From Piper betle (lineage: Eukaryota; Streptophyta; Magnoliopsida; Piperales; Piperaceae): a stretch of DNA of 64,000 bases. The notes under the pieces are model-generated. The model did not search any database. It was not told where the DNA came from and saw nothing but the letters and a program-made list of their open reading frames with translations. Within the stretch, counting starts at the first letter, position 1. Each line of letters begins with the position of its first letter. The translations under genes and the position numbers were made by a program. Of this stretch, positions 36,598 to 49,671 are shown piece after piece. The stretch is taken from the NCBI GenBank assembly GCA_033002965.1, contig JAURVB010006196.1:89041-153040 (forward strand), written 5' to 3'.

Positions 36598-37531
36598 AGG
36601 CTATATTTTTTATGGAGGAAAAAGCACGGATATTATTTGGATCCCTAGAAAATTTTTTACAAAAACAAAACCCTATCAGGTGCCCCCTTTTTATGCAAGC
36701 TGCAGCATGCATCAAGTGTGTTGTGTATGCATGGCCGACTTAAGATTGACTTGAAGTGCATTAATTACGTGACTCAAAATTTTCACTACACACAAGGTCA
36801 TTCCATGCACAGAAGATCGACATTAAGTAGGTGACGAGGCAAATTTCATATTAAGTAAACTTATTGACTATAGAAATGTGCCTTACTTAATTTGCATCTC
36901 AAGAGAAGCCAAATGCAGAAAATATGATATTATGCTTCCTTTTGTTGCTTCATGTGTTGTCTACATATGGTTGATATATAAGGCAACCAAATCAACTCTT
37001 ATTAAGAAAAAAGCAATAAAAAACATAGTTTTAGAACTCTTTTTTCACTTAAAATTTTTTTGGCTTTATTCTATGATTTTTGGAGTCAAATTTCATGAAT
37101 AACTTTTGTGAACAACTCTTTGTTGATAGATTTTAATTATGATCAGCTCCCTAAGTTTCCCCAATTAAGAAATTTTTTTTGAAAACATAATATTTTCTTT
37201 AATCAAAATTTTAAAATAATATAAATCATATTTTAATCAATTTAAAGCTTCAAAAAATAAAATATCTACTAATTTGATACGTCTTTTTATTTTTTAGATT
37301 GAAAAATTGATATAAATAGCTTCGAATCAGCTCGAAATTGGCTGCAAGTTTTCTCCACTCTATAACCTATCAAATCAATTTTGAATCCCGAGTTTTAAAA
37401 TTATGGTTATCAGAAGTATGAAAAGTAGAAGATTCATAGATGGTGGTCCCTGTACTCCGCTTGTGAGACTGGTTTTCTAGCTGACAATATTTCTGGTAGC
37501 TCTACAACTTTATTCACGAAGTCTTACCAGC
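33976..37531. other. Intergenic DNA upstream of PYL
   Basis: No gene was recognised; small open frames are scattered and unsupported. Contains (TA)n at 36560-36594 with no GC-rich element beside it. Confidence 0.35.
36560..36594. repeat. (TA)n microsatellite without insert
   Basis: About 17 TA units in ordinary AT-rich DNA; useful as an unoccupied comparison for the GC-rich elements found at other TA tracts. Confidence 0.9.
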
Positions 37532-37865
37532 TAGGGGTGCTAACAGCTAGATCCACAAATTACTCGACGTCGGCTTAATATTGTTCAAATTAAAATTGGA
37601 CTCGAATCAAAAAAAGCACAAGCATGACTACACTTTTTTCGGCTCAACTCTATTTATAAATTATAATATTTGATACAGTAATTGATATAATTTTTATATA
37701 GTAATTTATATAAAATATAAAAAATTAATTAATATAATTGTATGATGTAACAATTTTATATGGTAATACAATGATTTTATTTCAAAACAAACTATTTAAC
37801 ATAAAATTGAATTGAAATTAAATTATTTTAACTTTCACAATTAATTTTATTTTAAGTTATTTAGA

Positions 37866-37904
<39 letters not shown>

Positions 37905-37996
37905 CGAACTAGCTTGTATTCAACTCGAAGCCAAAATAAATAAGCCAAGTTTGACCACGGCTAAACTTAGTTCGACTCGCTTGATTAATACCCCTA
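37532..37996. mobile_element. Putative MITE with TAGGGGTG... inverted ends
   Basis: Starts TAGGGGTGCTAA and ends TTAATACCCCTA, giving 12-bp inverted ends matching at 10 positions. It is AT-rich inside, with a (TAA)n run at about 37871-37904, and has no ORF. The ends resemble hAT-type non-autonomous elements, but no clear 8-bp target duplication is visible, so the class is uncertain. Confidence 0.45.
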
Positions 37997-40900
37997 TGAA
38001 TTACCATGCTTGTCAAATCCCAGATCTTCTAATATCTTAGTCTATTGAGATATTACAAGAGTGGTTGCTTATAATCCGACGAGGTTATATACACAAAATA
38101 TCCATTAACTAAAGAATATAAATATTTTTCTTATGATGATAAGTGAAACTTATCTATATATATGGTCTCTCTCATTCATTTGAAACTGGTTTAATTTTCT
38201 TTAATGAGTAATAATCTCTTGAAAAGTTTTACAACTAATATAGCTGTAAAGAAACCGCCATTCATTAAATACCATTAATAAAAGTTCAAAACTTTTAATA
38301 ATAAGTGAGCGATGTCCATCAATATTTAGTTGCTTATTTGATCTTCCAATAAAAAATTGGCAGTAAGACCTTACAATTGATTATTTTTCTTTTGATTTTT
38401 TAAATGTTAGTTCGTCAACTAAGACGTTTGAAAATGTGTTGGGTATTGTATCAAACATTGATTGGGCCCAGTTGGAGAATTCTTAAAGGAAACGCTGCTT
38501 ATTTAAGATGTGATCACCAACTCATATATATTAGATTTATAAGTATATAAAAAGAACCCATTTGCCAACTTTTGTGCTGATCACAATTATACAAATTAAG
38601 AAAGTCCAAGTTGAAACTAATTTGTCAATTCATGTCATACATATATATTTGCAGGTAATTAACACCAAGTTGCAGAATGAAAGATTTGAAAGAAGACCAA
38701 CCAAATATATATCAAGTTGGCAAGTTGCGATCTCCACTTGCTTGCAGTACTTGATCTCATGAACAGCATGCTCTAACTACTTCAAACATTGTATTACATA
38801 TATGAATTTGGGAAATATTAATATATTGATCGTATCAAAATACATATGTATTATTAATCACTCTTATGTATACTCTCGTGTATGTTTAGTATGTTTAATG
38901 TTGAATGCTATACGGGCTTCAAGTGATATATATGAATCAAAATAAATAATACTGTAGTCATTTACATGGAAATTGCATTACACCATCTTTATGATGATAG
39001 AATTCTGATCGTTAAGAAGGCTTAATAGTTGGTAGCTGCCCGATGAGTATATTCTTTAGTAGTATTTCAACAACCCGGCACTTGGTTCAACTCTGTTGTT
39101 GTTGAAGAAGTTGAGTACTCTGAATGAATCAAAATTATTTATATTTTCTTTTGTTAATGACACAATAGATAAAGTTATTATAAATGAATATTTGTTTGTT
39201 TTATATATAAGATTTTGAAATTGACAGCTTATTCTATATATATATATATATATATTTATACTTTGACTTAGCTGATAAATTATAGGAGACGTTACTGTTA
39301 GAGTTTTTATTACTGAATTAGTTTAGAAAATGAAGTGGGTAACAGAAAATTTTAAAGTGAAAATGAAAATTTCTGAGCATTAGTATTTTCCTATGATCAT
39401 CTTGCCTTAAAAAAAAAGGAAAAATTAAGGTGATAATGAGGTTATATAAGTTATATTTCTAATTTAACTTATATAACTTATATAAGTTATATTTCTAATT
39501 TGAACATTTTTTAGTTGGTTCTGCATAATGAGGTTATATGTATGAAAGAGTGTATAAGTATGAAATTGATAAAATTTTATTATTTTTTGACATAAATATA
39601 ACCCATTTTTAAATTTAAAAAAATGCACCTAGTTTAGTGATATTTTGAAATAAAATTTTATTACAATTATTTTGATTATTAAAATGAAAAGGTTAGAAGT
39701 ATTAGATATAATTGAAAATTTATAAATACCTTTATTATTTATTTTTTATGTTTATTTATGTAGGTTTTGAAATGTGGGAGCCACTAAATTACTTTGAATA
39801 AAAAATATAGCTCAGATAATTAAGCTAGCAATATGAAATGTAGTGGATGTATACAAGGCTCTTAAAGAAAACCTAAATGCATCTTTTAGTCTGAGCCATG
39901 ACATCCCTAACAGTTAGAGGAGAGAATAATTACGTCAAATTTGTAATTTTGTTTGATTTTGAACTTGTAATTTGGACAAGTTTGGTTCTCCCAAAAACAA
40001 GTTACAAGTATAATAGAAAAAAGAATTTTTTATACAAATTATTTCCAAATAAATTGATTTTAGTGATTAATACGTTTATAAATTTGTTTAATGGGGCAAG
40101 ATTCGTTAAAACACGGTGTGTTAATTTCCAAAATAGCTGGTAAAATTTCACACCAAACTAACTCAAACTTCTTCCAAAATTGAACTAATTTGAACAGAAA
40201 TTTTGGTTCGGATCAATTTGGTTTATTCAAAACGAAAATTGTTAAAATTATATTAAAATTTTTGTAGTAAATAAAGTTATAACATGATCATTTAACTTTC
40301 ATAATTAATCACATTCAAAAGTTATCTATATATAGATATTATATTAAATATCTCCAGAAATACAACAAAAAAAGTTAATAATAACCACATAAAATATAAA
40401 TATTAAGTTTAATTTTTTTTTTTGGGTTTCCTTTGTTTACAGTTCAGTTTGGTTCCAAAATAATAACCGAATTGAATTTTCTCATACTAAATAAATTTAC
40501 CAAGAGCTCAAATCAAACCAATTCGAAGCTTAATAATAATCAAACTAATAATTTTAGTTCGATTTCATCAATTAAATTGGCAATAATTTAGATCGAAATA
40601 TGCTCACCCCTCCCCGATTGATTTGTCATCTTCTCTGATGGCTTTAACAGATTCACTTGGCCATAACAGGAATCAGATCATAAAAATATGTTTGTGAAGG
40701 AGCGTAGTGGAGGCCATCTTTTCTTGCCGATTTGCCACTACTTCCTTCCTCGGAGAGGAAGTATGTGCTATGGAATAAAAAGTGGGAAGAACTTCTTCTG
40801 GCGGCCACCCTCAAAGGAATGACCATCTTTGTCTTCTTCAAATTACCACCTTTTACCTTTATGCAGATGCTTGATTTTACGTCTGTTTTCAATATTGCTG

Positions 40901-41189
40901 AGAAAGACCAATCTGGAAGATTGATTGGATCGTAGCGTGACTTCCAGTTGCATGGGGATGCCAAAAATTGGGCTCCATTCAAAACGGCTTTTTATTTGTT
41001 TCAGCAAGAAGACGTTAGTGACTTGTATATAAACTAATAGAAAATCCTTATTTTTTAAACTATTTTTTAAATTTAAAGAAGCCTGTAAAACCTATTACAA
41101 GTTTGTTTTAACGGTCGATATGGCTCAACATTAGTATCAGGTGTCTTTTGGATTAAAAAAGGCCCACAAAACTTATTGCAAGTCCATTT
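37997..41189. other. AT-rich intergenic DNA
   Basis: No supported gene. 40140-40610 carries GGTTCGGATCAATTTGG-type and TGCTCACCCCT sequences typical of degraded hAT-like elements. A 109-codon open frame at 40653-40982 (-) is not recognised. (TA)n lies at 39237-39254. Confidence 0.35.
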
Positions 41190-41396
41190 TGATCATTCCT
41201 AATTGGACATGTATCTTAATTGGAGAGAAATTGGAGAGTGTGTGAAGATTTTTCAATTGAAGTAATTTGTGTACTTATTATTGGTAATAGTGGATGGTTT
41301 GTGATTTCCTGTTCATTACTTGTCAAAGCATATCAATGAATTGTGGGATTTTTATTGTTAAAATTTTGGGATTTTTAGTGTTAAAATCCTAACAAG

Positions 41397-41407
41397 TGGT
41401 ATCAGAG
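41397..41407 (+). promoter_or_regulatory. Copia primer-binding site (tRNA-iMet)
   Basis: TGGTATCAGAG three bases after the LTR end, matching the usual plant Copia initiator-tRNA-Met binding site. Confidence 0.8.
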
Positions 41408-42506
41408 TTTTGTTCGTTCGCGTAGAGGTTCATGGAGAAGATTGAACTTTTTGTTTGCTTTTGATAAGATGGCTGATAAGAGTACAACCAAATTTTTACT
41501 TCTTAAATTTGATGAAGGTAATTTTCCTATGTGGAAAGTGAAGATTCATGTCATATTAGAGAAAGATGGTTATGTTGTTGCTTTTAAAGGCAAGGATCAG
41601 AAACCAGAAGGTATGACAGACGCATAATTTACTGAAAAAGATGAGATTTCTAAGGTTGATATTTTATTTTCCTTAGGATGATAAATTGTTATTCAATGTG
41701 CATACTGTTTATACAACGACAAAGCTTTGTGGGATAGTCTTCAAAGAATATATAAAGACAAGTCTTTAGTAAGTAAGATTTTTTAAGGAGGTAATTGTAT
41801 AATTTGAAGATGAAGGATGAAACTTATATTCATGAATACTTAAATGTGTTTAATAGATTGGTGAATGTTGGGAACAGGTGTAAAGGTTGGTGAGGAAGAA
41901 CAAACCACCTTACTTCTTTCTTCAATGTCAGACTCATGGGATAATTTAATTATGAGTTTAAACCATGGTTTTAAACTTGAATTAAACTCTATTACAACAT
42001 CACTCTTGTCATAGGAGTTAAGAAGAAAGTCAGTAATATCAACTTCATCTTTAGGGGAGCAAGCCCTGGTTTTTGGGGAGAGCAAGAGTGGGTTCAAGCG
42101 GACAAGTAATGGAAGAAAGGTGGTAAGGTGCTTTTATTGTAACAAGGTTGGTCACATAAAAAAGGTATTGCAAAAAATTGACATGAGATATGTAACATGA
42201 CAAGGAGAAGGACCAAGAACAACAAAATAAAAATGTCAATTCTATTGATTATGGAAATGACTTGGTAGTTATTATTTCTTGTATTGTGGGTGCTTTCGTA
42301 AGAGAGATAATTCAAGTTAGATTGTAGATTCTGGAGCTTTCTTTTATGCAACATCACGTAGAGAGCTTTTCACTACCTATAAATCACAAAATTTGGGAAT
42401 GTGAAGATGAGAAATGGTGACACATCACATGTTGTTGGCATGGGGGATGTACAAATGGTGACTAATTTGGGTCACAAATTATTTTTGAAGAATTTGACAC
42501 ATATTC

Positions 42507-44245
42507 TGTAAAACCCGTGATTCGAATCAGGGTATAAATCTAAGCTGGTCGGTTTGACCATTATTTTCAGTCAAGTTTAATTTTAATTACGAGACAACCA
42601 TTTATTTTTCTCAACGACCATTCATTTTTCTCAACTAACCATTCGTTTTTCTCACTGACCACTCATTTTCTTCCCCTGACACCTATATATTTCACACTTC
42701 TAACATTATCATCATTCATCCATCACCATCCTTCTCACCCAACTTTCTTCTTCTTTTTTTCCTTCTCTTTTCCCCCACGATCCTCACTCAAGCCGGCCAC
42801 AACCTTGTCACCGTTACCACATGACTAATTATGAGGTACAGAGTAAGAGCTCACCGTTTAGGCGCTAGGACACCCTCGAAGTTTCTACCAGGTCTGGTTA
42901 GGGCTCGCCCCTGATTTATTGCTCTATTCTATCATAATTTATTTTTACAGATTGTAAGACAAGTTGAGTGATGTTCTATTGGATCCCACTTAACTCGGGT
43001 TATTTAGTCAAATAGTTTCCAAATTAATAACCCTCTAGGATGAGATCCCTCAAGTATGTTTTCGAAAATGAGATCCACCACAAGTTGCCTTCGGGCCTAT
43101 TAGATAAATCCCTACCAAGACCTATATATATATGTAATTTTTGCGATTTTTAATAACCATACTATGTGAGTGAGCATGTGCCAGTTGAAGCCATCAGCAA
43201 CCATGCTACACAAGTGGCATGTGCCAGTCAAAGCGAGGAATATTGACAATGATGTTATGCTACTGGCATGTGCCAGTCAAAGCCACCGACAACCATGCTA
43301 CACAAGTGGCATGTGCCAGTCAATGCCGGGAATACCGACAACTATGTGTGTCAGCCGAAGCTGTCGATAACCATGCTACGCAAGTGGCATGCACCAGTCG
43401 TAAGCCGAAACCAACAACCATGCTACGAAAGTGGCATGTGCCCGTCAAAGCCATTGACAACCATACTATGCAACTGGCATGTGCCAGTTGATGTCGAGAA
43501 TACTGACAACCATATGTGCCAGAAGTGGCATCTGCTAGTCGATGCCAAGAATACCGACAACCATGTTATGCTAGTTGCATGTGCCAGTCAAAGCCGCCGA
43601 CAACCATCCTACGCAAGTGGCATGTGCCAGTCAACCATGAAAGTGAAATGAGAAAAGGACGAGAGAGGCATTAGTAACAGTAGATCAGTTCAGTTAAAGA
43701 TGATTTCAGTTCATTAGATGCCCTTCAGAGATTTCACGATGTTTTCTTTCTTATTAAGGTTTGTTCTTATAGCTAATTTGATATTAGTTACAATTTTGGA
43801 TCAGTAACATTCATTGCTGACGTGTTTTTATAATATATGTAGGTGATGATCATGAGTAGGATATCGAATATTTGTTTTGACTGTTTTAATTGTATTATGT
43901 GAAAATACTGATGAAAATTGTTGTAAGTAGAAATTGATAGTGATATTATGATGTGAAATAGATATTAGTGTACTAGTCAAATGATGTGAATAGAATAAAT
44001 AAGTGGGTCGAGACCCAAATGTCGAGAATATTTTGATGTGCTCGATTTAAATGTTTTAACATGTCATCCATGTAGTAGCATATTAGGTTTATTTTTATTC
44101 GTTCATCTAAGCATAGTGATTGACATCTTCTATCTCAAAACGCCGAGAGTAGATCCGCAGGGTTGGGTTTTGGTTAGCCGACCTAACCGAGACCCAGTGA
44201 CATTCCGATTCGGTTCTGAACGTAAACCGGATTTTGGGTGTTACA
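42507..44245 (+). mobile_element. Solo LTR, Ty3/gypsy-like, with TATTC target duplication
   Basis: Starts TGTAAAACCC and ends GGGTGTTACA, near-perfect inverted ends with TG...CA. It is flanked by TATTC at 42502-42506 and 44246-44250. Removing it joins the Copia reading (LTHI then L-RENIV). It contains a TATA-like CACCTATATATTTCAC (about 42682) and the minisatellite at 43174-43640. Same family as 19171-21642, in the opposite orientation. Confidence 0.9.
43174..43640 (+). repeat. Minisatellite, about 10 units of 40-55 bp
   Basis: The core TGGCATGTGCCAGT followed by CAAAGCC and GACAACCATGCTACaCAAG recurs about ten times (near 43175, 43224, 43265, 43308, 43386, 43432, 43471, 43524, 43576 and 43618). 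All three forward frames stay open across it for long distances because the unit lacks stops, not because it codes. Confidence 0.85.
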
Positions 44246-45363
44246 TATTCTAAGCTTGAGGGAAAATATTGTCTTTGAGTAAGTTGGATGATAATGGTCA
44301 TAGTTTTCAATTTGCTAGAGGAGTATGGAAGTTATCCAAAGGAGCACTTATCATTATAAAAAGGGGAAAATGTGGCAGCTTGTACAAGACATTAGTTCAA
44401 TATGTCAAGAGTAAAAGTGCTCTTGATGGGTCTACTAAGCAAGTATGGCATTGACGAGTTGGTCATACTTGAGGTAGAAATTAAATTTTGTAATAAGATT
44501 CTTGGTAATGATCATACTCATGATACAATAAAGGTTGATGTCAAGTTGGAAGATGAAAATGAGACATTTTCTAAAACTCAAGTAGATGGGTTAGTAAAGA
44601 TGTTTGAAGAGAAGATGATTCTAAATAATGAAAAGTAAACTCATAATTCTTTCCCCAAGAGGGTGAGGGATAAGTGTTAGAAGTTCTAATCAAGGGAGAT
44701 AGAGAGAGCTTTCCACATGGTCGAAAAGGGGAGTTTGACGACTAAAACCAACCCTAGTGTGTTACGTATGATTCAGGAGGGGAGAATTGTTAGAGTCCAT
44801 TATCATATGATGAATGTGAGAAGACATGTAACTATAAATGGAATTGTAAAAACATGAAATTATTCTAAGAGGTACGAAGAATTCGAGTAGAATTGTGAAA
44901 GATGATGAGTATTTGGTGTTTGGCTCTTTGTATCTACAAGGTTGGCTATATTTTGAGTATGTGTATTTTTCCATATATATATATAGTTGTATTATGAGGT
45001 AAGGATCTATAGATAACTGAATTAAAGAGAATACACAATTGAGAGTGTCGTTGTGAATTGTGAGTTTTTCAATTGGATGTGTATCCTAATTAGAGATTAT
45101 GATCATTCTTAATTGGAATGTATTTCAATTATAGATTTTGAGTTGTTTCAAATTAGAGAGTATACGAAGATTTTCTGATTGGAGTAATTTGTATAATTAT
45201 TATTGGTAATAGTGGATGGTATGTGATTTCATTTATATTTTGAGATTTCACATTAAATTATTGTGTTTTTATTGGCTCTTGTTCATTAAATATCAAAGCA
45301 TATTAAGGAATTTTGAAATTTTTTGAATCGTCGCATGCACTAGCTGATTTTTTTAATGTTTGT

Positions 45364-45529
45364 GAAGGAAGCTTATAGGATGGCACTCACGAGCATATCA
45401 AAATGGGTCCTCTCAAAACAAGAGAGTGTTCTTCACCACCGTGTCTCCCTTACCAGAAATATTCGTTCGCATACCCCTCTGATCTCAAGCCCATCAATCA
45501 GTTTATGACTATGGGAAACCAATGTATGA
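45364..45529 (+). pseudogene. Inverted partial copy of the TBL gene (exon 5 plus intron)
   Basis: Starts with GAAGCTTATAGGATGGCACTC and runs through a segment matching exon 5 and the following intron of the minus-strand TBL gene (about 46470-46665), including ATGGGAAACCAATGTATGA. A piece around the exon/intron boundary is missing. Stops and frame shifts are present. Immediately after it is an 11-bp inverted repeat (GTCCACCAGCT, 45531; AGCTGGTGGAC, 45561). Confidence 0.75.
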
Positions 45530-46108
45530 AGTCCACCAGCTCCCATCAACCCGATAAACGAGCTGGTGGACTTTACAGGCCTCGAAGTTTGTGATGGCCG
45601 GACCAATGAGAAATCACAAGCAGTTGGGTTTGCCTTGTTGTATGTTGAGATGTGTAGTTCCCAGGCATGCGTAATGTTTTCTTGAGATGTATAGTTTTTC
45701 GTTGTTTAAATATCAACTAGGTTGAGAGTCTAAATATTTCACCTTATTATATAGTAAACTGATTCGATAAAATTTTTCGATTCCAAAATATACTGTATTG
45801 ATTAAAAGAGAAAAATGAGAGTACAGCACATTTGCCATCACAATTTGATAACTGGTACATGAGAAACGTTCATCTTTTCTATTGCGAGAAATAGCATTCA
45901 TCCTTTGATGTACACCATGACATATGCGTTCCTAAATTCACACCTTTTTCTATTATGCAAAACAAAAAATCGACCAACTTTTTTTTGGTGGGCAACTAGC
46001 TATGAAAAACAAAATCAGTGCCTTAGCAATCACAGATTGGTATGATATATGTAAGGCAATCATCAATCTGAGTAATGAGAAGTTGTTCGCTGATCTTGAA
46101 GATGATCT

Positions 46109-47955
46109 TCACCAGCGTATTGGGTAGAAAAGCTTGGCATATAGCACCTCGTTCCATGTATCTTGAAGACCGGGCAAGCACCAATGCACACAATCTGCAT
46201 AGCTCACAGGGTTGGCCAGCTGCTCAGGACTTAGAGGCCTCCATTGCTTCTTGTAGATGGAAGTGTGTGCATCTTTCCGGTACTCGGAGAGCTGTGTGAT
46301 GTTGATCACTGTAATGGGCACCTTCATTTTGCTAAACACATTACTAATCACCTTCATCATCCCCTTGCTTGAAGCTGTTCCCCAGAAGTTTGGATCGTCA
46401 ATTGGAGTGGTCTGGTTGTAGCAGTTCCCCCTGGCTTATCTCCCCACTCTACACTCCTGCCATCATACATTGGTTTCCCATAGTTATAAACCGATTGATG
46501 AGCTTGAGATCAGAAGAGTATGTGAATGAATATTTCTGAAATTATATACTTCTCGTGTAAGGGAGACATGGTGGTGAAGAACACTCTTGTTTTGAGAGGA
46601 TCCATGTGCTTATCTACCCATTTTGACATGCTCTTGAGTGCCATCCTATAAGCGTCCTCCGTCTCCATTTCCACAATATCCTTCTTCTCGTCTTCGAACG
46701 ATCCTCGCCTGCAAATCGATCGAGTTCCTCATGACAAGATGATGATGGCAGAAACCAATACTTGACTGTCGTCTTCGTTGGAAAATGATAAAGGATAATC
46801 ACCCACAAAATTTTCATCTTCTTTCCAGTCATCCACCATAGGTAAGTGTTGAACACTAAGATATCCACCCCTTCCCAATGCTTGGCATGCTTCTTGATGG
46901 ACCCTGCCCTCACCATTCTATCTGAAACTCTGTGGATGATTGCATTGTCTGAGTTGGACTCGAGCAGGAATGGTGCCCAGTAGAACTCAATTGAGGCATT
47001 GTACGGCTAACATACATATATATCATCCATTACCCATATCAGGAGGTATAGGTTACAACATGGGCAATCTTATTCATTCACAAATGTTACATGCAACGAT
47101 AATATAATATATTTACAGGTGATCGTTTACCTCAGCTCTGAACACGGTCAGTGACTCATTTGACGCCTTCATGGATTTCTCGTTCTCAGGGATAACAGAG
47201 TGAAGGAGGCAGACCATTGAGACGAACTGACCCCTGTTGAGCGAGTCCCCTACATACATCATTCGTTTTCCCCTCAACATCTCCCACATAAACGTTGAAT
47301 TGAACCTGTTTAACCTCACAAGCATGGTTCAATTTACAAACCAATTGAACATTACATGTACAGGTATGTATATGCATTGATCATGAGGTGGGTCTTCAAT
47401 TTGGACTCAAAAGTTGTAGATAATTTGTTCTAACCTGGGCAAGTTGCATCCATGAGGTTGCCATCTCCATTTCTGGTACCTCCTCTCTGGTCGGCCATGC
47501 TCCAAGCAGGTAAATTGCGGCTGTATGTATGGACATTCACTCTCTTCGTATAACGGCCGTGACTCCTCGTCCGGCACCCACCTCCCAGCAAACACATTGC
47601 ACGGCTCTCCACTGCCGACGGCAAACGGCAGTTGATTGACTGATAACTCCTCCAATTCACAAGTTGATCAGACAATGCATATCTTCTTCCAAAGCAAGAA
47701 CAACATGACCATTTTTGTTGGAAACAAAAAGAACAACATGACCAAAATTAAGATTCCAATTGGTGATACAATGTTTATGGATTATGGGTTCAATCTACCT
47801 TTGCCTGACTTGGATCCCTGCTCTTGTGATTTCTGCTTTATGAGAATGAAGTCGGGGTCCTGCTCATATAGAACTGTGACAAAGATGATGAAGGCTATGG
47901 TGATGAGATATGCAGACTGGCGAGCTCTTCTAAAGAAAAAATGTTTGGATTTCAT
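46109..47955 (-). CDS. TBL: TRICHOME BIREFRINGENCE-LIKE (PC-esterase) wall O-acetyltransferase
   Basis: Golgi type II membrane enzyme; the TBL3/TBL31-33 branch acetylates xylan in other plants. Exons: 47955-47799, 47639-47435, 47305-47131, 47006-46807, 46708-46550, 46456-46109. ATG 47955 gives a short basic tail and one membrane span ([16 protein letters not shown]). The TBL domain follows (LPFAVG, then C-rich [32 protein letters not shown]). Then come the GDS motif ([12 protein letters not shown], exon 3), [15 protein letters not shown] (exon 4), MSPLHEK (5), and the DxxH motif in [11 protein letters not shown] (6). One base is missing at the five-C run 46427-46431 (GG-NCYN frame), a mutation or assembly error; otherwise all joins keep phase. 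Branch assignment is inferred. Confidence 0.85.
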
Positions 47956-49671
47956 GGACCAAACATCCAATGTAGAACTCATGTGGAAGATGAGAAAGCA
48001 CACAAGAAATGTTCAAGATTTTTGTATTTGTAATGGTCATTGCACTGTCATGTTTGCAACTTGCTTAAAAAACTTGTAAAAGACGTCAATTGGTAATGGC
48101 GATTACGAAAATGAGCAAAGGATCCCTGGTAGCTGGGAGAGGTAGAGTAGTGAACAAATTATTTGTAGTTGTTCAACAAATCAGATGCTTGGCTACTTAA
48201 AAACACACATGATTCTGTCTCTGAAACTTGTGGCTGTGTAATTAACTATTGTTACAAACGATCTTCATACCTTGCATTTTATGCGTGTACTCTGTATTAG
48301 TTGACTGTGATTCATATGTATACTTCTTTATTGAATAAAATCAAACTTAAAACTGCCCACTGACAAAGAAGGTTCACACTTCGCACCCTCAACCATCTCT
48401 AACACTACTACCCTTTTCAATATTGACATCTTGCCAATCAAATTTGCCAAAAGCATGGCCGCTAAAACTCACATTGATTTCGGCACAGTTTTTCTCATGC
48501 AGTACTTTTGTCGGTCTGAGGTGAATTATTTGTTTTAAGGGAAGATGAAGGTTTGGTAGGTGAGGGCATCTTTTTAATAAAAAGCGTGGAATGGAAGGCA
48601 AGCAAAGCCAAACAAAAGATTTTACATCATTTTCAATGATGTGGGTTAGGAGTGGGAAGCTCATTTGTTGAAGAGGAAGAACTGATTGTCATGGCTTCAA
48701 ATCAGTAGGTAAGGGTTGGAGGTGTTACATCTCTTGATTTAATATCAAGTACGAGGGATCGAAAATAAGTACGAATTTGCTACAAGTGCTGTAGCGTCCA
48801 GACACAGGGAGCTATCAAGCTCAAACAAAAGCTCTGTTTATGTAGTAGGTTCAATTAAACTTGCCGTATTTTAACCGGTATCTAACCTTTTGTGATCTTA
48901 TTTATCCCATGTTAATGTTAGTTTTCACGTAGTTCTTAAATCATAGTTTCTCTTTTGGATTATGAAAAGGTGCATCCTTTCTTGTCAACTGTCTTGTGAA
49001 TGTCTTAATTCGTTTGAATGGCTTAGATTTCATTATCAATGATTTTGTTATAGGTATAGAACACATTATTCTCACGCCACCTTGTGCTGTCATTCAAATT
49101 ACAATTTACTTTGTTTCTAATTGTCTAATCCTAATTGCTCCAGTAATCGAATGAAAACAAATCGCAACTAAAAAATGCACAACAAAGATTGGCATCAACC
49201 CAATCGGCCAATCCAACACAACAAAAATGATCTAGCTCTCAGAGAAAAGGCCATGGATTTTCCACACATGACAGAGAAAGCAAAGAGCCACTCGAATCAA
49301 GCACAACTAAAAGTTTTCCCCACCCATGCAAAAGACGAGCCAATCAAGCACATCTCTTTCCACGAAGACGAGTCAAGAAGCCACCCTCCATGTCTAATTA
49401 GTCAGTGTGGTTAAAGCAAAATAATAATCACAGAGCCAGCAATTCATTAAAAAAATAAAAGAAAAAACATATGTAGAGCCTACGAGACAAGCGAGGAAGC
49501 CGCATGTCCAAAGCAAAATAGTTATCAATGTAGCATCGCTTCGACCAAGTTAGGTGCCCAGATTCGGCTAGGTCTATGATGCAGACAAATCTACTAGATT
49601 GGAAGAGTGCCATACATCCAAGTGTGGGCACATAACCCATAGGTCTCAAGATCAAAACCCGATACCATTTA
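47956..49671. other. Intergenic DNA upstream of TBL
   Basis: No gene recognised. Open frames here (for example 49175-49414) lack identifiable domains. Confidence 0.4.

Larger units (their letters stand above)
41190..45327 (+). mobile_element. Internally deleted Copia retrotransposon with nested solo LTR
   Basis: Parts, in order: a 5'-truncated LTR (about 41190-41394, ending CCTAACA); a primer-binding site TGGTATCAGAG (41397-41407, initiator-tRNA-Met type); gag from ATG 41469 (FDEGNFPMWKVKIHVILEKD); a zinc knuckle start (CFYCNKVGHIKK, about 42128); a protease DSGA (about 42325); the GAG-pre-integrase segment (KLDDNGHSFQF, VWKLSKGALIII, about 44285-44350); a polypurine tract (CAGGAGGGGAGAAT, about 44774); and the 3' LTR from TGTTAGAG (44788) to about 45320. 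Integrase, RT and RNase H are deleted. Frameshifts and stops break gag. The solo LTR at 42507-44245 splits the protease/GAG-pre-integrase junction. Non-autonomous and dead. Confidence 0.85.

Noticed and set aside
42507..42545. GTGATTCGAATCAGGG resembles a tRNA T-arm
   Set aside because: It recurs at LTR ends (also at 21615-21642 and near 1340) and no cloverleaf surrounds it.
43170..43651. Three overlapping cysteine-rich open frames
   Set aside because: Translation of a minisatellite unit lacking stops; not a gene. It is also not a CRISPR array: units are degenerate, lack unique spacers, and the host is a plant.
47636..48079. 147-codon plus-strand ORF
   Set aside because: Opposite strand of the TBL first exon and intron; the minus strand holds the membrane span and correct splice sites.
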